Counted from the first letter of the stretch, positions 25,049 to 34,308 are shown. The stretch: DNA of 64,000 nucleotides from Pelomonas dachongensis (GCF_043555865.1 NZ_JBIGHY010000001.1:558001-622000); one strand, 5' to 3'. Numbers and translations: made by a program. The notes: generated from the sequence alone by a model not told the origin.

Positions 25049-25398
25049 CAGCGGCGCAGGATCTTCTCCATCGCTTTGCCCTTGGCCAGCTCGTCGATGA
25101 GCTTGTCCAGCCAGCGCAGCTGCTGCATCAGCGGGTCCTCGATGTCCTCCACGCGGATGCCGCAGACGACGCCCTTGATCAACGGCGCATCCGGGTTCAG
25201 AGCCGGCGCGTCGGCGAAGAAGGCGCGGAAGTCCCGCCCCTCGTCCAGCACGCGCTGCAGCCCGGCGGCGTCGTAGCCGGTCAGCCACTCGATGATCCGG
25301 TCCACCTCCGCCTGGGTGCGGCCCTTGCGCTCGGCCTTCTGCACGTACATCGGGTAGACCTTGGCGAAGGCGGTCGAGAAGATGCGGTGTTCGCTCAT
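25048..25398 (-). CDS. DUF2200 family protein
   Basis: A 116-residue cytosolic protein that matches the small DUF2200 family over its whole length: RIFSTAFAKVYPMYVQKAER, GRTQAEVDRIIEWLTGYD, and the C-terminal VEDIEDPLMQQLRWLDKLID. No catalytic residues are known; the family is common in bacteria as a single-copy gene of unknown function. It is convergent with the preceding small gene and divergent from the efflux operon, so it stands alone. Confidence 0.9.
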   Translation of the reverse strand: MSEHRIFSTAFAKVYPMYVQKAERKGRTQAEVDRIIEWLTGYDAAGLQRVLDEGRDFRAFFADAPALNPDAPLIKGVVCGIRVEDIEDPLMQQLRWLDKLIDELAKGKAMEKILRR

Positions 25399-25416
25399 TC
25401 GCGAATGCTAGCGGCC

Positions 25417-25476
25417 GGACTGTCCGGGCACTGTCCGCGGACACCGTCCGTCGCGCCAAGTGCTTGATTCATCAAG
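25417..25476. promoter_or_regulatory. Candidate operator region before the efflux operon
   Basis: Five GGAC/GTCC words fall within 33 bases (25417-25449), including the perfect palindrome GTCCGCGGAC (25433-25442). About 14 bases later comes CTTGAT-TC-ATCAAG (25463-25476). Both are in the divergent gap between DUF2200 and the efflux adaptor gene, a natural place for a regulator to bind; no regulator gene is adjacent. Confidence 0.45.
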
Positions 25477-25513
25477 GCGAGACCGCTGGCACACGGCTTG
25501 CAAAACGAGTGCC

Positions 25514-26791
25514 ATGAACTCCGGTTTTCGCGACACCTCCGAGCAGGACCGCCCGCTCGCCCGACCTTCCCGGCGCTGGCCGCTGCTGCTGGCCGGCGGC
25601 GCGGTGCTGGTGGCTGTGCTGGCCTTCACCGCCTGGCCGCGTGTCAAGCATCTGCTGTCCGCCGACAGCACTGTCAGCGTCGCGCGGCTGGGCATCGCGA
25701 CGGTCGACGTGGCGCCGTTGACGCGCGATGTGGCCGGCGAGGGCCGCGTCGTGGCCGCGCAGAGCCCCACGCTGTTCGCCCAGGGGGCCGGCACGGCCAC
25801 GCTGCTGGTCAAGGCGGGTGACCCCGTCAAGCAGGGCCAAGTGCTGGCGCGCGTGGATTCTCCCGAGCTGACCAACCGCCTCGCGCAGGAGCGCAGCAAC
25901 GTGGACGCGCTGCGCGCTGACCTGGCCCGTGCCGAGGTCGAGGCGCGCCAGCAGGCCGCCGCGCTGCAGAGCGCCTACGAGAACGCCCGCATCGACCAGC
26001 AGACCGCGCAGAACGACTTGGCGCGCCAGACCCAGGCCTTCGAGGCCGGGGCCACGGCGCGCATGCAGGTGGAGCGCGCGCAGGACGCGCTGGCCAAGGC
26101 CAGGCTGGCGCTGGACCAGGCCGCCGGCCTGCGCGGCCTGAAGACCGACAGCCTGAAGCTGGACGTGCAGGCCAAGCAGAGTGCCCTGTCGCGCCAGCAA
26201 CTGCTGGTGGCCGACCTGGAACGCCAGGTCGGTGAGCTGCAGGTGCGCTCGCCGGTGGACGGACAGGTGGGCCAGCTGTTCATCGCCGACCGGACGAACT
26301 TGGCGCGCGACGCCAAACTGCTGTCGGTCATCGACCTGTCGGCGCTGGAGGTGCAGATGCAGGTGGCCGAGAGCTTCGCGCGCGAGCTGCAGCCGGGCAT
26401 GCCAGGCGAGATCACCGGGAACGGCCAGCGCTGGGCCGGCCAGGTCAGCTCGGTGTCGCCCGAGGTCGTCAACGGCGAGGTCGCGGCCCGGCTGCGCTTT
26501 GCCGGGGCGCAGCCGGAACAGTTGCGCCAGAACCAGCGCCTGAGCGTGCGCGTGCTGCTGGACCGCCGTGACAAGGTGCTCGGCGTCACGCGTGGCAGCT
26601 TCGTGGACGAGAGCGGCGGCAGCTATGTCTACGTGGTGCGCGGCGGCGTGGCCGAGAAGGTGCCCGTGAAGCTGGGTGCGCGGTCGTTGGAGCGGGTCGA
26701 GGTGGTGTCGGGCCTGAAGGCCGGTGACCGGGTGGTGATTTCCGGGGCCGACAACTTCAAGGGCGCGGATCGCGTGTTGGTTGCGGATTGA
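25514..26791 (+). CDS. Efflux periplasmic adaptor (membrane fusion protein)
   Basis: A 425-residue HlyD/MacA-like adaptor. One N-terminal membrane segment (residues ~22-40), a lipoyl-type half domain near 70-110 (LLVKAGDPVKQGQVLARVDS), a coiled coil (~110-215: AQERSNVDALRADLARAEVE), the second lipoyl half (VRSPVDGQVGQLFIADR), a beta-barrel (VQMQVAESFARELQPGMPGE) and a membrane-proximal C-terminus (GLKAGDRVVISG). It would bridge the inner-membrane pump to the TolC-like channel encoded in the same operon. The ATG at 25514 was preferred over 25460 because it leaves a normal leader. Confidence 0.9.
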   Translation: MNSGFRDTSEQDRPLARPSRRWPLLLAGGAVLVAVLAFTAWPRVKHLLSADSTVSVARLGIATVDVAPLTRDVAGEGRVVAAQSPTLFAQGAGTATLLVKAGDPVKQGQVLARVDSPELTNRLAQERSNVDALRADLARAEVEARQQAAALQSAYENARIDQQTAQNDLARQTQAFEAGATARMQVERAQDALAKARLALDQAAGLRGLKTDSLKLDVQAKQSALSRQQLLVADLERQVGELQVRSPVDGQVGQLFIADRTNLARDAKLLSVIDLSALEVQMQVAESFARELQPGMPGEITGNGQRWAGQVSSVSPEVVNGEVAARLRFAGAQPEQLRQNQRLSVRVLLDRRDKVLGVTRGSFVDESGGSYVYVVRGGVAEKVPVKLGARSLERVEVVSGLKAGDRVVISGADNFKGADRVLVAD

Positions 26792-26903
26792 GGCTGTTTG
26801 ATGAATGCGTTCTCGACACGTTCGGCTTCTCGTGAGATGCCGGGCGGAACTCTCGGCACCTTGCCACCAGGCAAGTGCCACTAAAACGACAGGAACCTCC
26901 CCC

Positions 26904-27599
26904 ATGCTCCAGATGGAAAAACTGCAGAAGGTCTACCGCACCGAGATGGTCGAGACTTACGCACTGCGCGACTTCAACCTGACGGTGAAGGAGGGCGAGT
27001 TCGTCGCCGTGACCGGCCCGTCTGGTTCCGGCAAGACCACCTTCCTGACCATCGCTGGACTGCTGGAGGCCTTCAGCGCCGGCGTCTACAAGCTCGACGG
27101 CATCGACGTCAGCCGCATGGGCGACGCCGAGCGATCGCGCATCCGCAACCAGAAGATCGGCTTCATCTTCCAGGCGTTCAACCTCATTCCCGACCTGAAC
27201 GTGCTGGACAACATCGAGGTGCCGCTGCGCTACCGTGGCATGGGCGGCGCCGAGCGCAAGAAGCGCGCGGCCGACGCGCTGGCCCGCGTGGGCCTGTCGG
27301 CCCGCGCAAAGCACTACCCGAGCGAGTTGTCCGGCGGTCAGCAGCAGCGTGTGGCCATTGCCCGCGCATTGGCCGGCGAGCCGCGGCTGCTGCTGGCCGA
27401 CGAGCCCACCGGCAACCTCGATAGCGCGATGGCGCGCAGCGTCATGGAACTGCTGGAGGAGCTGCACCGCGACGGCGCCACCATCGTCATGGTCACGCAC
27501 GACCCCCAGCTGGCGGCGCGCGCACAGCGCAACGTGCACGTCATCGACGGCCAGGTCGTGGACCTCAGCGCCGAACTGAAGATGGCCCTGCCGGCCTGA
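26904..27599 (+). CDS. ABC transporter ATPase, MacB/LolD type
   Basis: A 231-residue ATPase with Walker A GPSGSGKTT (residue ~38), Q-loop FIFQAFNLIPDLNV, signature LSGGQQQR, Walker B LLLADEPTGNLDS and H-loop MVTHD. The LADEPTGNLDS variant is diagnostic of the MacB/LolD/FtsE branch that drives FtsX-type permeases by mechanotransmission rather than by classical transport. The ATG at 26904 follows CAGGAA; the in-frame ATG at 26805 is in poorly coding DNA. It powers the two permeases encoded at 29050 and 30419. Confidence 0.95.
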   Translation: MLQMEKLQKVYRTEMVETYALRDFNLTVKEGEFVAVTGPSGSGKTTFLTIAGLLEAFSAGVYKLDGIDVSRMGDAERSRIRNQKIGFIFQAFNLIPDLNVLDNIEVPLRYRGMGGAERKKRAADALARVGLSARAKHYPSELSGGQQQRVAIARALAGEPRLLLADEPTGNLDSAMARSVMELLEELHRDGATIVMVTHDPQLAARAQRNVHVIDGQVVDLSAELKMALPA

Positions 27600-27606
27600 G
27601 CTCAGG

Positions 27607-28887
27607 ATGCGAATCTCCCTCATCGTCCTCGCGCTGCTGACGGCCACCACCGCTCGCGCCGACGACCTGCTGCAGGTCTGGGCGCAGGCCCGTGCGGCCG
27701 ACCCGCTGCTGCGCCAGGCCGCCGCGCTGACGGGCGCCCAGGATGCAAGCGCACGCGAGGCCCGCGCCGCGCTGCTGCCGCAGTGGCGCCTGCAGAGCAG
27801 CGAGCTGCGCGAGACCGGTGGCGCGCGCTGGAACGCCACCACCAGCAGTATCAGCCAGACGCTCTTCGACCTGGCCGCGCTGCGCGAGTGGGATGCCAGC
27901 CGCAGCCTGGCGTCGGCACAAGGCGCGCGCCTGATCGCGGCGGAGCAGTCGGCGCGCGAGCGTGTGGCCCAGGCCTATTTCGGACTGCTGTCGGCCGAGG
28001 CTCAATTGGCCACTGCACGCGCCAACGAGGACGCCTTCGACCGCCAGGTGCGCGAGGCCGAGACGCGTTTCCAGTCCGGCCTGTCCGCCCAGGTTGAGGC
28101 CGACCAGTCACGTGCCTACCGCGAACTGGCGCGCACCACCACGCTGGCCGCCGAGGCCCAGCTGGCCGATGCTCGCGAGGCGCTGGTGCAGCTGACCGGC
28201 GCCGCCGTGCCAGCCATGCAGCCTTTGCAGCCGCTGCGCACCACGCTGGCTGCGCTGACGCTGCCCGATGACGCCGACGCCTGGAGCGCGCGTGCGCTGC
28301 AGGCCAACCCCGAGCTGCAGGCGCTGCAGCTGGAGGTGCGGGCCAGCGAGCAGCGCGTCTCGTCCGCCCGCTCCGGCCACCTGCCCACGCTGAGCCTGGG
28401 CGTGGACACGCAGCGCCAGCGCGGCGGCGGCGTACCGCTGTCGGACGCGGGCCGCACGCCCACGCAGGTCGCGCTGCGGCTGACCGTACCGTTGTTCGCG
28501 GGCGGTGCCACCAGCGCCGCAGCCGACCGCGCCGGCTTCCAGCGCGAGGCCGCGCGCGAGCAGCTCGAAGCCGGCCGCCGTGCGGTGCTGCGCGAGGTGC
28601 GCGCCCGCCACCTGGCGGTCGGGCAGGGCGAGGCGCAGCTGCGCGCTACCGCGGCTGCCGTTGCCGCCGCGCAGCGCGCGCTGGACGCCACCCGCACCGG
28701 CCTCACGCTGGGCACGCGCTCCACCACCGACCTGCTGCTGGCCATTCAGACGCTGGCCGGCGCGCAGAACGCCCAGACCCAGGCCCGCCACCGCCATGTG
28801 CTGGCGCTGCTGGCGCTGCACCTGGCCGCCGGCTCGCTCGGCGACACCGAGCTGGCCACTGTCAACGCGCTTCTGGAGACACGCTGA
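27607..28887 (+). CDS. TolC-family outer membrane efflux channel
   Basis: A 426-residue protein with a signal peptide (RISLIVLALLTATTARA), and the TolC/OEP duplicated pattern: long alpha-hairpins interleaved with short strands. NPELQALQLEVRASEQRVSS and the later AGGATSAAADRAGFQREAAR are OEP-like helices. It would form the outer-membrane exit duct of a tripartite pump with the adaptor and ATPase encoded just upstream. It starts eight bases after the ATPase stop codon. Confidence 0.9.
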   Translation: MRISLIVLALLTATTARADDLLQVWAQARAADPLLRQAAALTGAQDASAREARAALLPQWRLQSSELRETGGARWNATTSSISQTLFDLAALREWDASRSLASAQGARLIAAEQSARERVAQAYFGLLSAEAQLATARANEDAFDRQVREAETRFQSGLSAQVEADQSRAYRELARTTTLAAEAQLADAREALVQLTGAAVPAMQPLQPLRTTLAALTLPDDADAWSARALQANPELQALQLEVRASEQRVSSARSGHLPTLSLGVDTQRQRGGGVPLSDAGRTPTQVALRLTVPLFAGGATSAAADRAGFQREAAREQLEAGRRAVLREVRARHLAVGQGEAQLRATAAAVAAAQRALDATRTGLTLGTRSTTDLLLAIQTLAGAQNAQTQARHRHVLALLALHLAAGSLGDTELATVNALLETR

Positions 28888-28891
28888 AATG

Positions 28892-29050
28892 ATGAAGCCC
28901 CCACGTTCACTTCGTTCTCTGCCTTGCAGGCCGCGCCTTGGCAGTCGCTCGGCCCTTCGCCAGCCTGACAACGCCCACCGGGCGTTGTCGGTGCGGGCTC
29001 AGCCCCCCGAGGGGGCGCATCAGTGCCTTCGGGCTGCCGGGCGGCACTGA
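28892..29050 (+). repeat. REP-like intergenic repeat, copy B (expanded)
   Basis: Begins ATGAAGCCCCCACGTTCACT and ends CCCCCCGAGGGGGCGC, CATCAGTGCCTTCGGGCTG, CCGGGCGGCACTGA, as in copy A, but with ~85 extra bases inside. The extra part holds a perfect 10-bp hairpin (GACAACGCCC-ACC-GGGCGTTGTC, 28967-28989). The final A is the first base of the permease start codon, so the repeat abuts translation just as in copy A. Confidence 0.8.
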
Positions 29051-30357
29051 TGTTCCTGCACTATCTCGAACTCGCCTGGCGCAACATCCGCGCCAGCAAG
29101 AGCCTGTCGGCGCTGATGGTGCTGGCGCTGGCGTTGGGCATCGGCGCGTGCATGACCACGCTGACCGTCTATCACGTGCTGTCCGGCGACCCGATCCCGC
29201 ACAAGAGCGAGCGGCTGTTCAACGTGCAGCTGGACGCGTCCGACATGGTCGGCTGGAAGGCCGGCGAGGAGCCGACCTTCGATCTGACCCGCTTCGACGC
29301 GACAGCGCTGCTGCGCGACCGCAAGGCGCTGCGGCAGTCCATGTCCAGCGGCTTCAACACCGCGGTGTCGCTGCCCGACGCGGGCGTCAAACCCGTCTTC
29401 AGCAGCGTTCGCTACACGTCGGCCGACTTCTTCGCGATGTTCGATGCGCCGTGGCAGCACGGCGGCGGCTGGAGCGCGGCCGACGACGAGGCCGAGGCGC
29501 GGGTGGCCGTCATCTCGGCATCGCTGAACGAGAAGCTGTTCGCCGGCGCCAACAGCGTGGGCCGCGAGGTCATCGTGCGCGGCCAGCCGCTGCGCATCAT
29601 CGGCGTGCTCAAGCCCTGGAAGGTGCAGCCGCACTTCTGGGACCTCACGCTGGGCAGCTACACCGAGACCGAAGACTTCTATCTGCCGTTCTCGACCGCG
29701 ATGGCGCTGAGGATGGGCCACTGGGGCAACATGGACTGCTGGGGCCGCGGCGCCGGCACCGGCACGTCGCTGGACCTGGCGGCCAGCTGCTCGTGGGTTC
29801 AGTACTGGGTCGAGTTCGCCAAGCCCGAGGACGCTGCGGCCTACCGCGACTACCTTGTCGCCTACTCCGAGGCACAGCGCAAGGCAGGCCGCTTCGAGCG
29901 CCCCACCAATGTGCGGCTGCGCAGCGTGATGGACTGGCTGGGCGCGCAGAAGGTGTTGCCCGCCGACGTGCGGCTGCAGACCTGGCTGGCCTTCGGCTTC
30001 CTGGCTGTCTGCGTCGTCAACATGGTGGGCCTCCTGCTGGCCAAGACGCTGCGCCGCAGCGGCGAAATCGGCGTGCGCCGCGCGCTGGGCGCCACGCGTG
30101 GCGACATCTTCCACCAGTTCCTCGTCGAGGCCGGCGTGCTGGGCGGGGCCGGTGCGCTGCTGGGCCTGCTGTTCGCGCAGGGCGGCCTGTGGCTGGTGCG
30201 CCAGAGCCCCAACGAATACGCCCGACTGGCCGAGCTGGATGCGTCCATGCTGGCGCTGACGCTGGGCCTGGCGCTGCTGGCCAGCCTCATCGCCGGCCTG
30301 CTGCCGGCTTGGCGCGCCGCGCTGGTCACCCCCGCCGTGCAGCTGAAAGTTCAGTGA
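29050..30357 (+). CDS. FtsX/MacB-type ABC permease 1 of the efflux operon
   Basis: A 435-residue permease. TM1 (residues ~20-40, SALMVLALALGIGACMTTLT), a ~230-residue periplasmic MacB_PCD-like domain, then three C-terminal helices within FtsX (LAFGFLAVCVVNMVGLLLAK, then GVRRALGATRGDIFHQFLVEAG). It lacks its own ATPase, unlike MacB. Cys residues in the periplasmic domain (GNMDCWGRG, AASCSWVQY) may form a disulfide. No ribosome site precedes the ATG; the repeat ends at it. It probably forms a heterodimer with permease 2. Confidence 0.88.
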   Translation: MFLHYLELAWRNIRASKSLSALMVLALALGIGACMTTLTVYHVLSGDPIPHKSERLFNVQLDASDMVGWKAGEEPTFDLTRFDATALLRDRKALRQSMSSGFNTAVSLPDAGVKPVFSSVRYTSADFFAMFDAPWQHGGGWSAADDEAEARVAVISASLNEKLFAGANSVGREVIVRGQPLRIIGVLKPWKVQPHFWDLTLGSYTETEDFYLPFSTAMALRMGHWGNMDCWGRGAGTGTSLDLAASCSWVQYWVEFAKPEDAAAYRDYLVAYSEAQRKAGRFERPTNVRLRSVMDWLGAQKVLPADVRLQTWLAFGFLAVCVVNMVGLLLAKTLRRSGEIGVRRALGATRGDIFHQFLVEAGVLGGAGALLGLLFAQGGLWLVRQSPNEYARLAELDASMLALTLGLALLASLIAGLLPAWRAALVTPAVQLKVQ

Positions 30358-30363
30358 ACTTGA

Positions 30364-30401
30364 GTGCCAGACCGCCCGAGCGCAGCGAGTCGCTCTGGCA
30401 C
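30364..30401. repeat. Hairpin between the two permease genes
   Basis: GTGCCAGA (30364-30371) and TCTGGCAC (30394-30401) are perfect inverted arms; GAGCG/CGCTC nest inside. It starts seven bases after the first permease stop codon. It could be a small repeat or an mRNA processing or attenuation hairpin. No T tract follows. Confidence 0.5.
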
Positions 30402-30418
30402 CCACTTACGAGAGCGAT

Positions 30419-31645
30419 ATGTTCAAAGACCTGATGCCCATCCTCTCCACGCTGCGCCGCCACAAGATCGCGGCCGGCCTCATCGTGCTGGAGGTGGCGC
30501 TGACTTGCGCCCTCGTCACCAATGCATTGCATCTCATCCAGACCCGCATCGAGGCGCTGAACACCGACAGCGGCTTGGCCGAGTCGGAGATCGCCGTGCT
30601 GAACCTGCGCGGCAGCCGGCCGCTGGCGCCGGAGCGCTCGGCGACCGTCGTCAGCGAGGATCTCGCGCGCCTGCGCGCGCTACCGGGCCTGAAGGCGGTC
30701 ACGGTGTCCAACCAGATCGTCTACGGCAACAACAGCAACAACAGTGGCGTCTCCCTGGAGCCCGAGAGCAAGGGCCTGCGCGTGGGCGCGGCGCAGTACG
30801 CGTCCGACGACCAGATGCTGTCCACCTTCGGCCTCAAGCTGATCGAAGGCCGCAACTTCACGCCGGAGGAAGTGCTCGACAACTTCCAGGTCTTCAGCAC
30901 GCCCGATCCAAAGATCGGGCAGCTCATCATCAACAAGGTGATGGCCGAGCGACTCTTCCCGGGCCAGTCGGCTCTGGGCAAGCGGGTCTACATTTTCGGC
31001 AACTCGCCATCGACCATCATCGGTATCGTCGACACGTTGACGCACACGCAACTGCACCGGGCGCGCGGCGGCAACAACGGCGGCAACGCGATGATCCTGC
31101 CGCTGCGCGGCGGTGGCTCCTACGTCATCCGCGCCGAGGCCGGCCAGCTCGATGCGCAGATCAAGGCGGTCACCGCCGCGCTGGAGGCGGTCGACCCGAC
31201 CCGTGTGGTCACTCAGGCCCGCCCGTTGACGCAGATGCGCGCCGAGTTCTACGCTCAGGACCGCGCGATGGCCTGGCTGATGGGTGGCGTCTGCGTGGCG
31301 CTGCTGCTGGTGACGGCCATGGGCATCGTCGGCCTGGCCAGCTTCTGGGTGCAGCAGCGCACGCGCATGATCGGCACGCGCCGCGCACTGGGCGCCACCG
31401 AGGCGCAGGTGCGGCGCTACTTCCAGCTGGAGAACCTGCTGCTGACGACCACCGGCATCGTCATCGGTACAGCCGGCGCCGTGGCCCTTAGCCAGCTGCT
31501 GATGCAGCACTACGAACTGGCGCGGCTGCCCTGGGTCTACCTTCCGGCCGGCGCGTTGGCGCTGTGGCTGCTGGGGCAGGCGGCGGTGTGGGTGCCGGCG
31601 CGGCGTGCGGCGCGGTTGTCTCCGGTCGCCGCATTGCGCAGCTGA
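30419..31645 (+). CDS. FtsX/MacB-type ABC permease 2 of the efflux operon
   Basis: A 408-residue permease with the same plan: TM1 (residues ~18-37), periplasmic MacB_PCD-like domain (~40-275) and three C-terminal helices, the first within MAWLMGGVCVALLLVTAMGI, followed by the FtsX motif MIGTRRALGATEAQVRRYFQ. The conserved GTRRALGA motif is where the ATPase is expected to press. With permease 1 it gives the two-permease version of a MacB-like pump. It lies 61 bases after permease 1; the start was chosen as the first ATG after the hairpin. Confidence 0.88.
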   Translation: MFKDLMPILSTLRRHKIAAGLIVLEVALTCALVTNALHLIQTRIEALNTDSGLAESEIAVLNLRGSRPLAPERSATVVSEDLARLRALPGLKAVTVSNQIVYGNNSNNSGVSLEPESKGLRVGAAQYASDDQMLSTFGLKLIEGRNFTPEEVLDNFQVFSTPDPKIGQLIINKVMAERLFPGQSALGKRVYIFGNSPSTIIGIVDTLTHTQLHRARGGNNGGNAMILPLRGGGSYVIRAEAGQLDAQIKAVTAALEAVDPTRVVTQARPLTQMRAEFYAQDRAMAWLMGGVCVALLLVTAMGIVGLASFWVQQRTRMIGTRRALGATEAQVRRYFQLENLLLTTTGIVIGTAGAVALSQLLMQHYELARLPWVYLPAGALALWLLGQAAVWVPARRAARLSPVAALRS

Positions 31646-31691
31646 AACCGGGCGCCGCACGCGGCTTTGCCGGGGCTGGCACCATGCGCGG

Positions 31692-32564
31692 ATGACGTCT
31701 CGCACCGTTCCGTTCCGCCGCCTGGTCGGCCTTGCCTTGCTCGCCGTCACCGCGCTGGGCCTGCAAGTGGGCTGCGCGACGCTGGACGAACGCCAGCGCG
31801 ACTGGATTTTCCAGCCCAGTGACCGCACCTGGACCGGCGGACTGGCCGCGGCGCAGGGCATGCAGGACGTGTGGATCCCGTTCAGCAGCCAGCTCGACGA
31901 GTCGCGCGGCGCCGAGGTGCGCCTGCACGGCCTGTGGCTGCCCCAGGCCGACCCGCAAGCGCCCGTGCTGCTCTACCTGCACGGCGCGCGCTACGACGTG
32001 CGCGGCAGTGCGCCGCGCATGCGCCGCATGCACGAGCTGGGTTTCGCGGTGCTGGGCGTGGACTACCGCGGTTTCGGCAAGAGCACCGCGGGCCTGCCGT
32101 CCGAGGCCATGGCCGCCGAGGACGCCCGTGCCGCGTGGGACTGGGTCGCGCAGCAGCACCCCGGCGCGCGCCGCTTCATATTCGGCCACTCGCTGGGCGG
32201 TGCCATCGCGGTCGACCTGGCCAGCCGGGTGGGCGACGAGGCGGGGCTCATCGTGGAAGGCAGCTTCACGTCCATCCCCGACGTCGTTTCCACCTTCCGC
32301 TGGGGCTGGCTGCCGGTATCGCCGCTGATCACGCAGCGATTCGATGCCGCCTCGCGCGTGGCCGAGATCGGCTCGCCGCTGCTTGTGGTGCACGGCAGCC
32401 GCGACAGCCTGATCCCGCACCGCCTGGGCCAGCAGCTGTACGAGCGCGCCCGCGAGCCCAAGCTTTTCGTGCTGGTGGAGGGCGGCTCGCACCACAACAC
32501 CAATGCGGTGGGGCAGGGGCAGTACCGCGAGGCGTTGAACGCGCTGTTCGGGCTCGGGTCTTAG
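31692..32564 (+). CDS. Alpha/beta hydrolase, probable lipoprotein
   Basis: A 290-residue hydrolase. The N-terminus has a hydrophobic leader ending in LGLQVGCATLDERQRD, a lipobox-like Cys near residue 24 (not a perfect consensus). VLLYLHGARYDVRGS carries the oxyanion strand, GHSLGG the nucleophile (Ser near 165), DSLIP the likely Asp, and GSHHNT the catalytic His near the end. It is in the family of small serine hydrolases such as FrsA/BEM46-like proteins. The substrate is unknown. It follows the efflux operon by 46 bases in the same direction but looks unrelated functionally. Confidence 0.85.
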   Translation: MTSRTVPFRRLVGLALLAVTALGLQVGCATLDERQRDWIFQPSDRTWTGGLAAAQGMQDVWIPFSSQLDESRGAEVRLHGLWLPQADPQAPVLLYLHGARYDVRGSAPRMRRMHELGFAVLGVDYRGFGKSTAGLPSEAMAAEDARAAWDWVAQQHPGARRFIFGHSLGGAIAVDLASRVGDEAGLIVEGSFTSIPDVVSTFRWGWLPVSPLITQRFDAASRVAEIGSPLLVVHGSRDSLIPHRLGQQLYERAREPKLFVLVEGGSHHNTNAVGQGQYREALNALFGLGS

Positions 32565-32629
32565 GCGGCGCCCGCGCCGGCTGGGCGACGCCGCTGAGCG
32601 CCGCGCCAGGCGCAGCGATTAACCCCACC

Positions 32630-34306
32630 ATGACCATGCCTCATTCCCGCACTTCCTTGCCGCTCGCGGCGCCGCTGCTGCTGGGCAGCTATCAGGCGCT
32701 GTGCCTGAACGCGCCCGAGCTTTGGGAGCGTCTGGGCGCATTGCGCGCCACCGCCAGCCCCCTCTCAGCCTGGCTGACCGTCGTTGCCGAGGCAGGAATG
32801 GTGCTGGGTGTGTGCGTGATGCTGGCCCTGCTGCTGGCGGTTGCGGGGCGCCGCACGCTGCTGCTGGGCGGCGGGGCCATGGTGCTGCTGTCGGCGGCGG
32901 CCAGCTACTACATGGTCCGGTTCGACGTGGTCATCGGCTACGGCATCGTGCAGGCCGTGATGGCCAGCGACCAGGCCCTGTCGCGCGAGAAGCTGAGCCA
33001 GGGCCTGATGCTGTGGGTGCTGTTGCTGGGCGTGTTGCCGCTGGCCGCCTGGTGGTGGCTGTGCTTGCGGCGCCGTGCGGCGCGGGCCGGGCAGCGGGTG
33101 CGTCACGTGTGGCCGCCGCGCCTGCTGCTGCTTGGCGGTGCACTCACGCTGGCGCTCGGCAGTCATGCCGCCGTGCGGCACCAGGCGGAGCAGCAGCCCG
33201 GCGGCAAGCCAGCGGTCAGCGCCTCCGGGCTGGTGGCGCACCGCTACGTGCCCACCAACTGGATGTCGGGCCTGGGCATGACGGTGGCCAACCGGGCCAC
33301 CGCCGCGCTGCGAGCCGGCCAGCTCGGCGACCCGGCCGAGCAGTTCAGCTACCGCGAAGCCACGCCGTTGGACGACCTGACCGTGGTGCTCGTCATCGGC
33401 GAGACCACGCGGTACGACCACCTGGGTCTGCTGGGCTATGGGCGCGACACCACACCCCGGCTGAGCCGGGAGGCCGATCTGGTGGCCTTCCGCGCCGAGT
33501 CCTGCGACACGTCGACGCGGCTGTCGCTGGCCTGCATGTTCGTGCGGCCCGAAGGTGTGGAAACCGGCCAGGGCCTGGCGCCAGACCAGATCCACGAGGA
33601 CAAGGTGTTCAGCGTCTTTCGCGAGCTGGGCTTCGGCATCGAGCTGTTCGCCATGCAGAGCGAAGTGGGTTTCTATCACCGCGTGGGGCCGGATTTCTAC
33701 AAGATGCGCGAGGTCATCGTTGAAGGTGCCGACCCGGCGCAACCGCAGGTGGTCGACGGCCTGCTGCTGCCTGAGGTCGACGCCTCGCTCCAGCGCCACC
33801 CGAAGGGCCGTCACCTCATCGTGCTGCACAAGAAGGGGTCGCATTTCATGTACAGCCAGCGCTACCCGCGGGCGTTCGCGCGCTGGACGCCGGAGTGCAC
33901 GGAGGCGGACGGCAGCTGCGGACGTGAGCAGCTGGTCAACGCGTACGACAACTCGGTGCTGTACGGTGATCACGTGCTGGGTGAACTGCTCGACCGGCTG
34001 AGAGGCCGCAAGGCGCTGGTGGTGTTCACGTCGGATCACGGCGAGTCCATTGGCGACGGTGCGCACTTCCACGGCACGCCGCGCGCCATCGCACCGCCTG
34101 AGCAGCGCCGGGTGCCGCTGATGTTCTGGGGCTCGCCGGCGCTGTTGGCCGACCCGGTCCACCGCGAAGCCTTCGCCCGGTTGCGCCAGCGCGCCGATAG
34201 CAACCACCCCGCCGCGCACCGGCACTTGTTTGCCAGCATGCTGGGCTGCCTGTCCATCCAGTCGCCCGACGGCGGTGTCACGCCGGCCGACAACCTTTGC
34301 CACTAG
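32630..34306 (+). CDS. EptA-like phosphoethanolamine transferase (sulfatase fold)
   Basis: A 558-residue inner-membrane enzyme with about five N-terminal helices (to residue ~190) and a periplasmic alkaline-phosphatase-fold domain. Metal and nucleophile residues resemble EptA/MCR/CptA: VIGETTRYDHLGLLGYGRDT, the Thr nucleophile in CDTSTRLSLACMF, HKKGSH, FTSDHGES and HFHGTP. Members move phosphoethanolamine from phosphatidylethanolamine to lipid A, core or other glycans. Which one applies is not determined. Cys residues ECTEADGSC fit the family's disulfides. This is an ordinary chromosomal setting; no mobile element is beside it. Confidence 0.88.
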   Translation: MTMPHSRTSLPLAAPLLLGSYQALCLNAPELWERLGALRATASPLSAWLTVVAEAGMVLGVCVMLALLLAVAGRRTLLLGGGAMVLLSAAASYYMVRFDVVIGYGIVQAVMASDQALSREKLSQGLMLWVLLLGVLPLAAWWWLCLRRRAARAGQRVRHVWPPRLLLLGGALTLALGSHAAVRHQAEQQPGGKPAVSASGLVAHRYVPTNWMSGLGMTVANRATAALRAGQLGDPAEQFSYREATPLDDLTVVLVIGETTRYDHLGLLGYGRDTTPRLSREADLVAFRAESCDTSTRLSLACMFVRPEGVETGQGLAPDQIHEDKVFSVFRELGFGIELFAMQSEVGFYHRVGPDFYKMREVIVEGADPAQPQVVDGLLLPEVDASLQRHPKGRHLIVLHKKGSHFMYSQRYPRAFARWTPECTEADGSCGREQLVNAYDNSVLYGDHVLGELLDRLRGRKALVVFTSDHGESIGDGAHFHGTPRAIAPPEQRRVPLMFWGSPALLADPVHREAFARLRQRADSNHPAAHRHLFASMLGCLSIQSPDGGVTPADNLCH

Positions 34307-34308
34307 AG

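Noticed and set aside
32630..34306. Acquired mcr-type colistin resistance gene
   Set aside because: The protein is EptA-like, but base composition matches the neighbours and no insertion sequence or plasmid marker is nearby; such chromosomal transferases are common.
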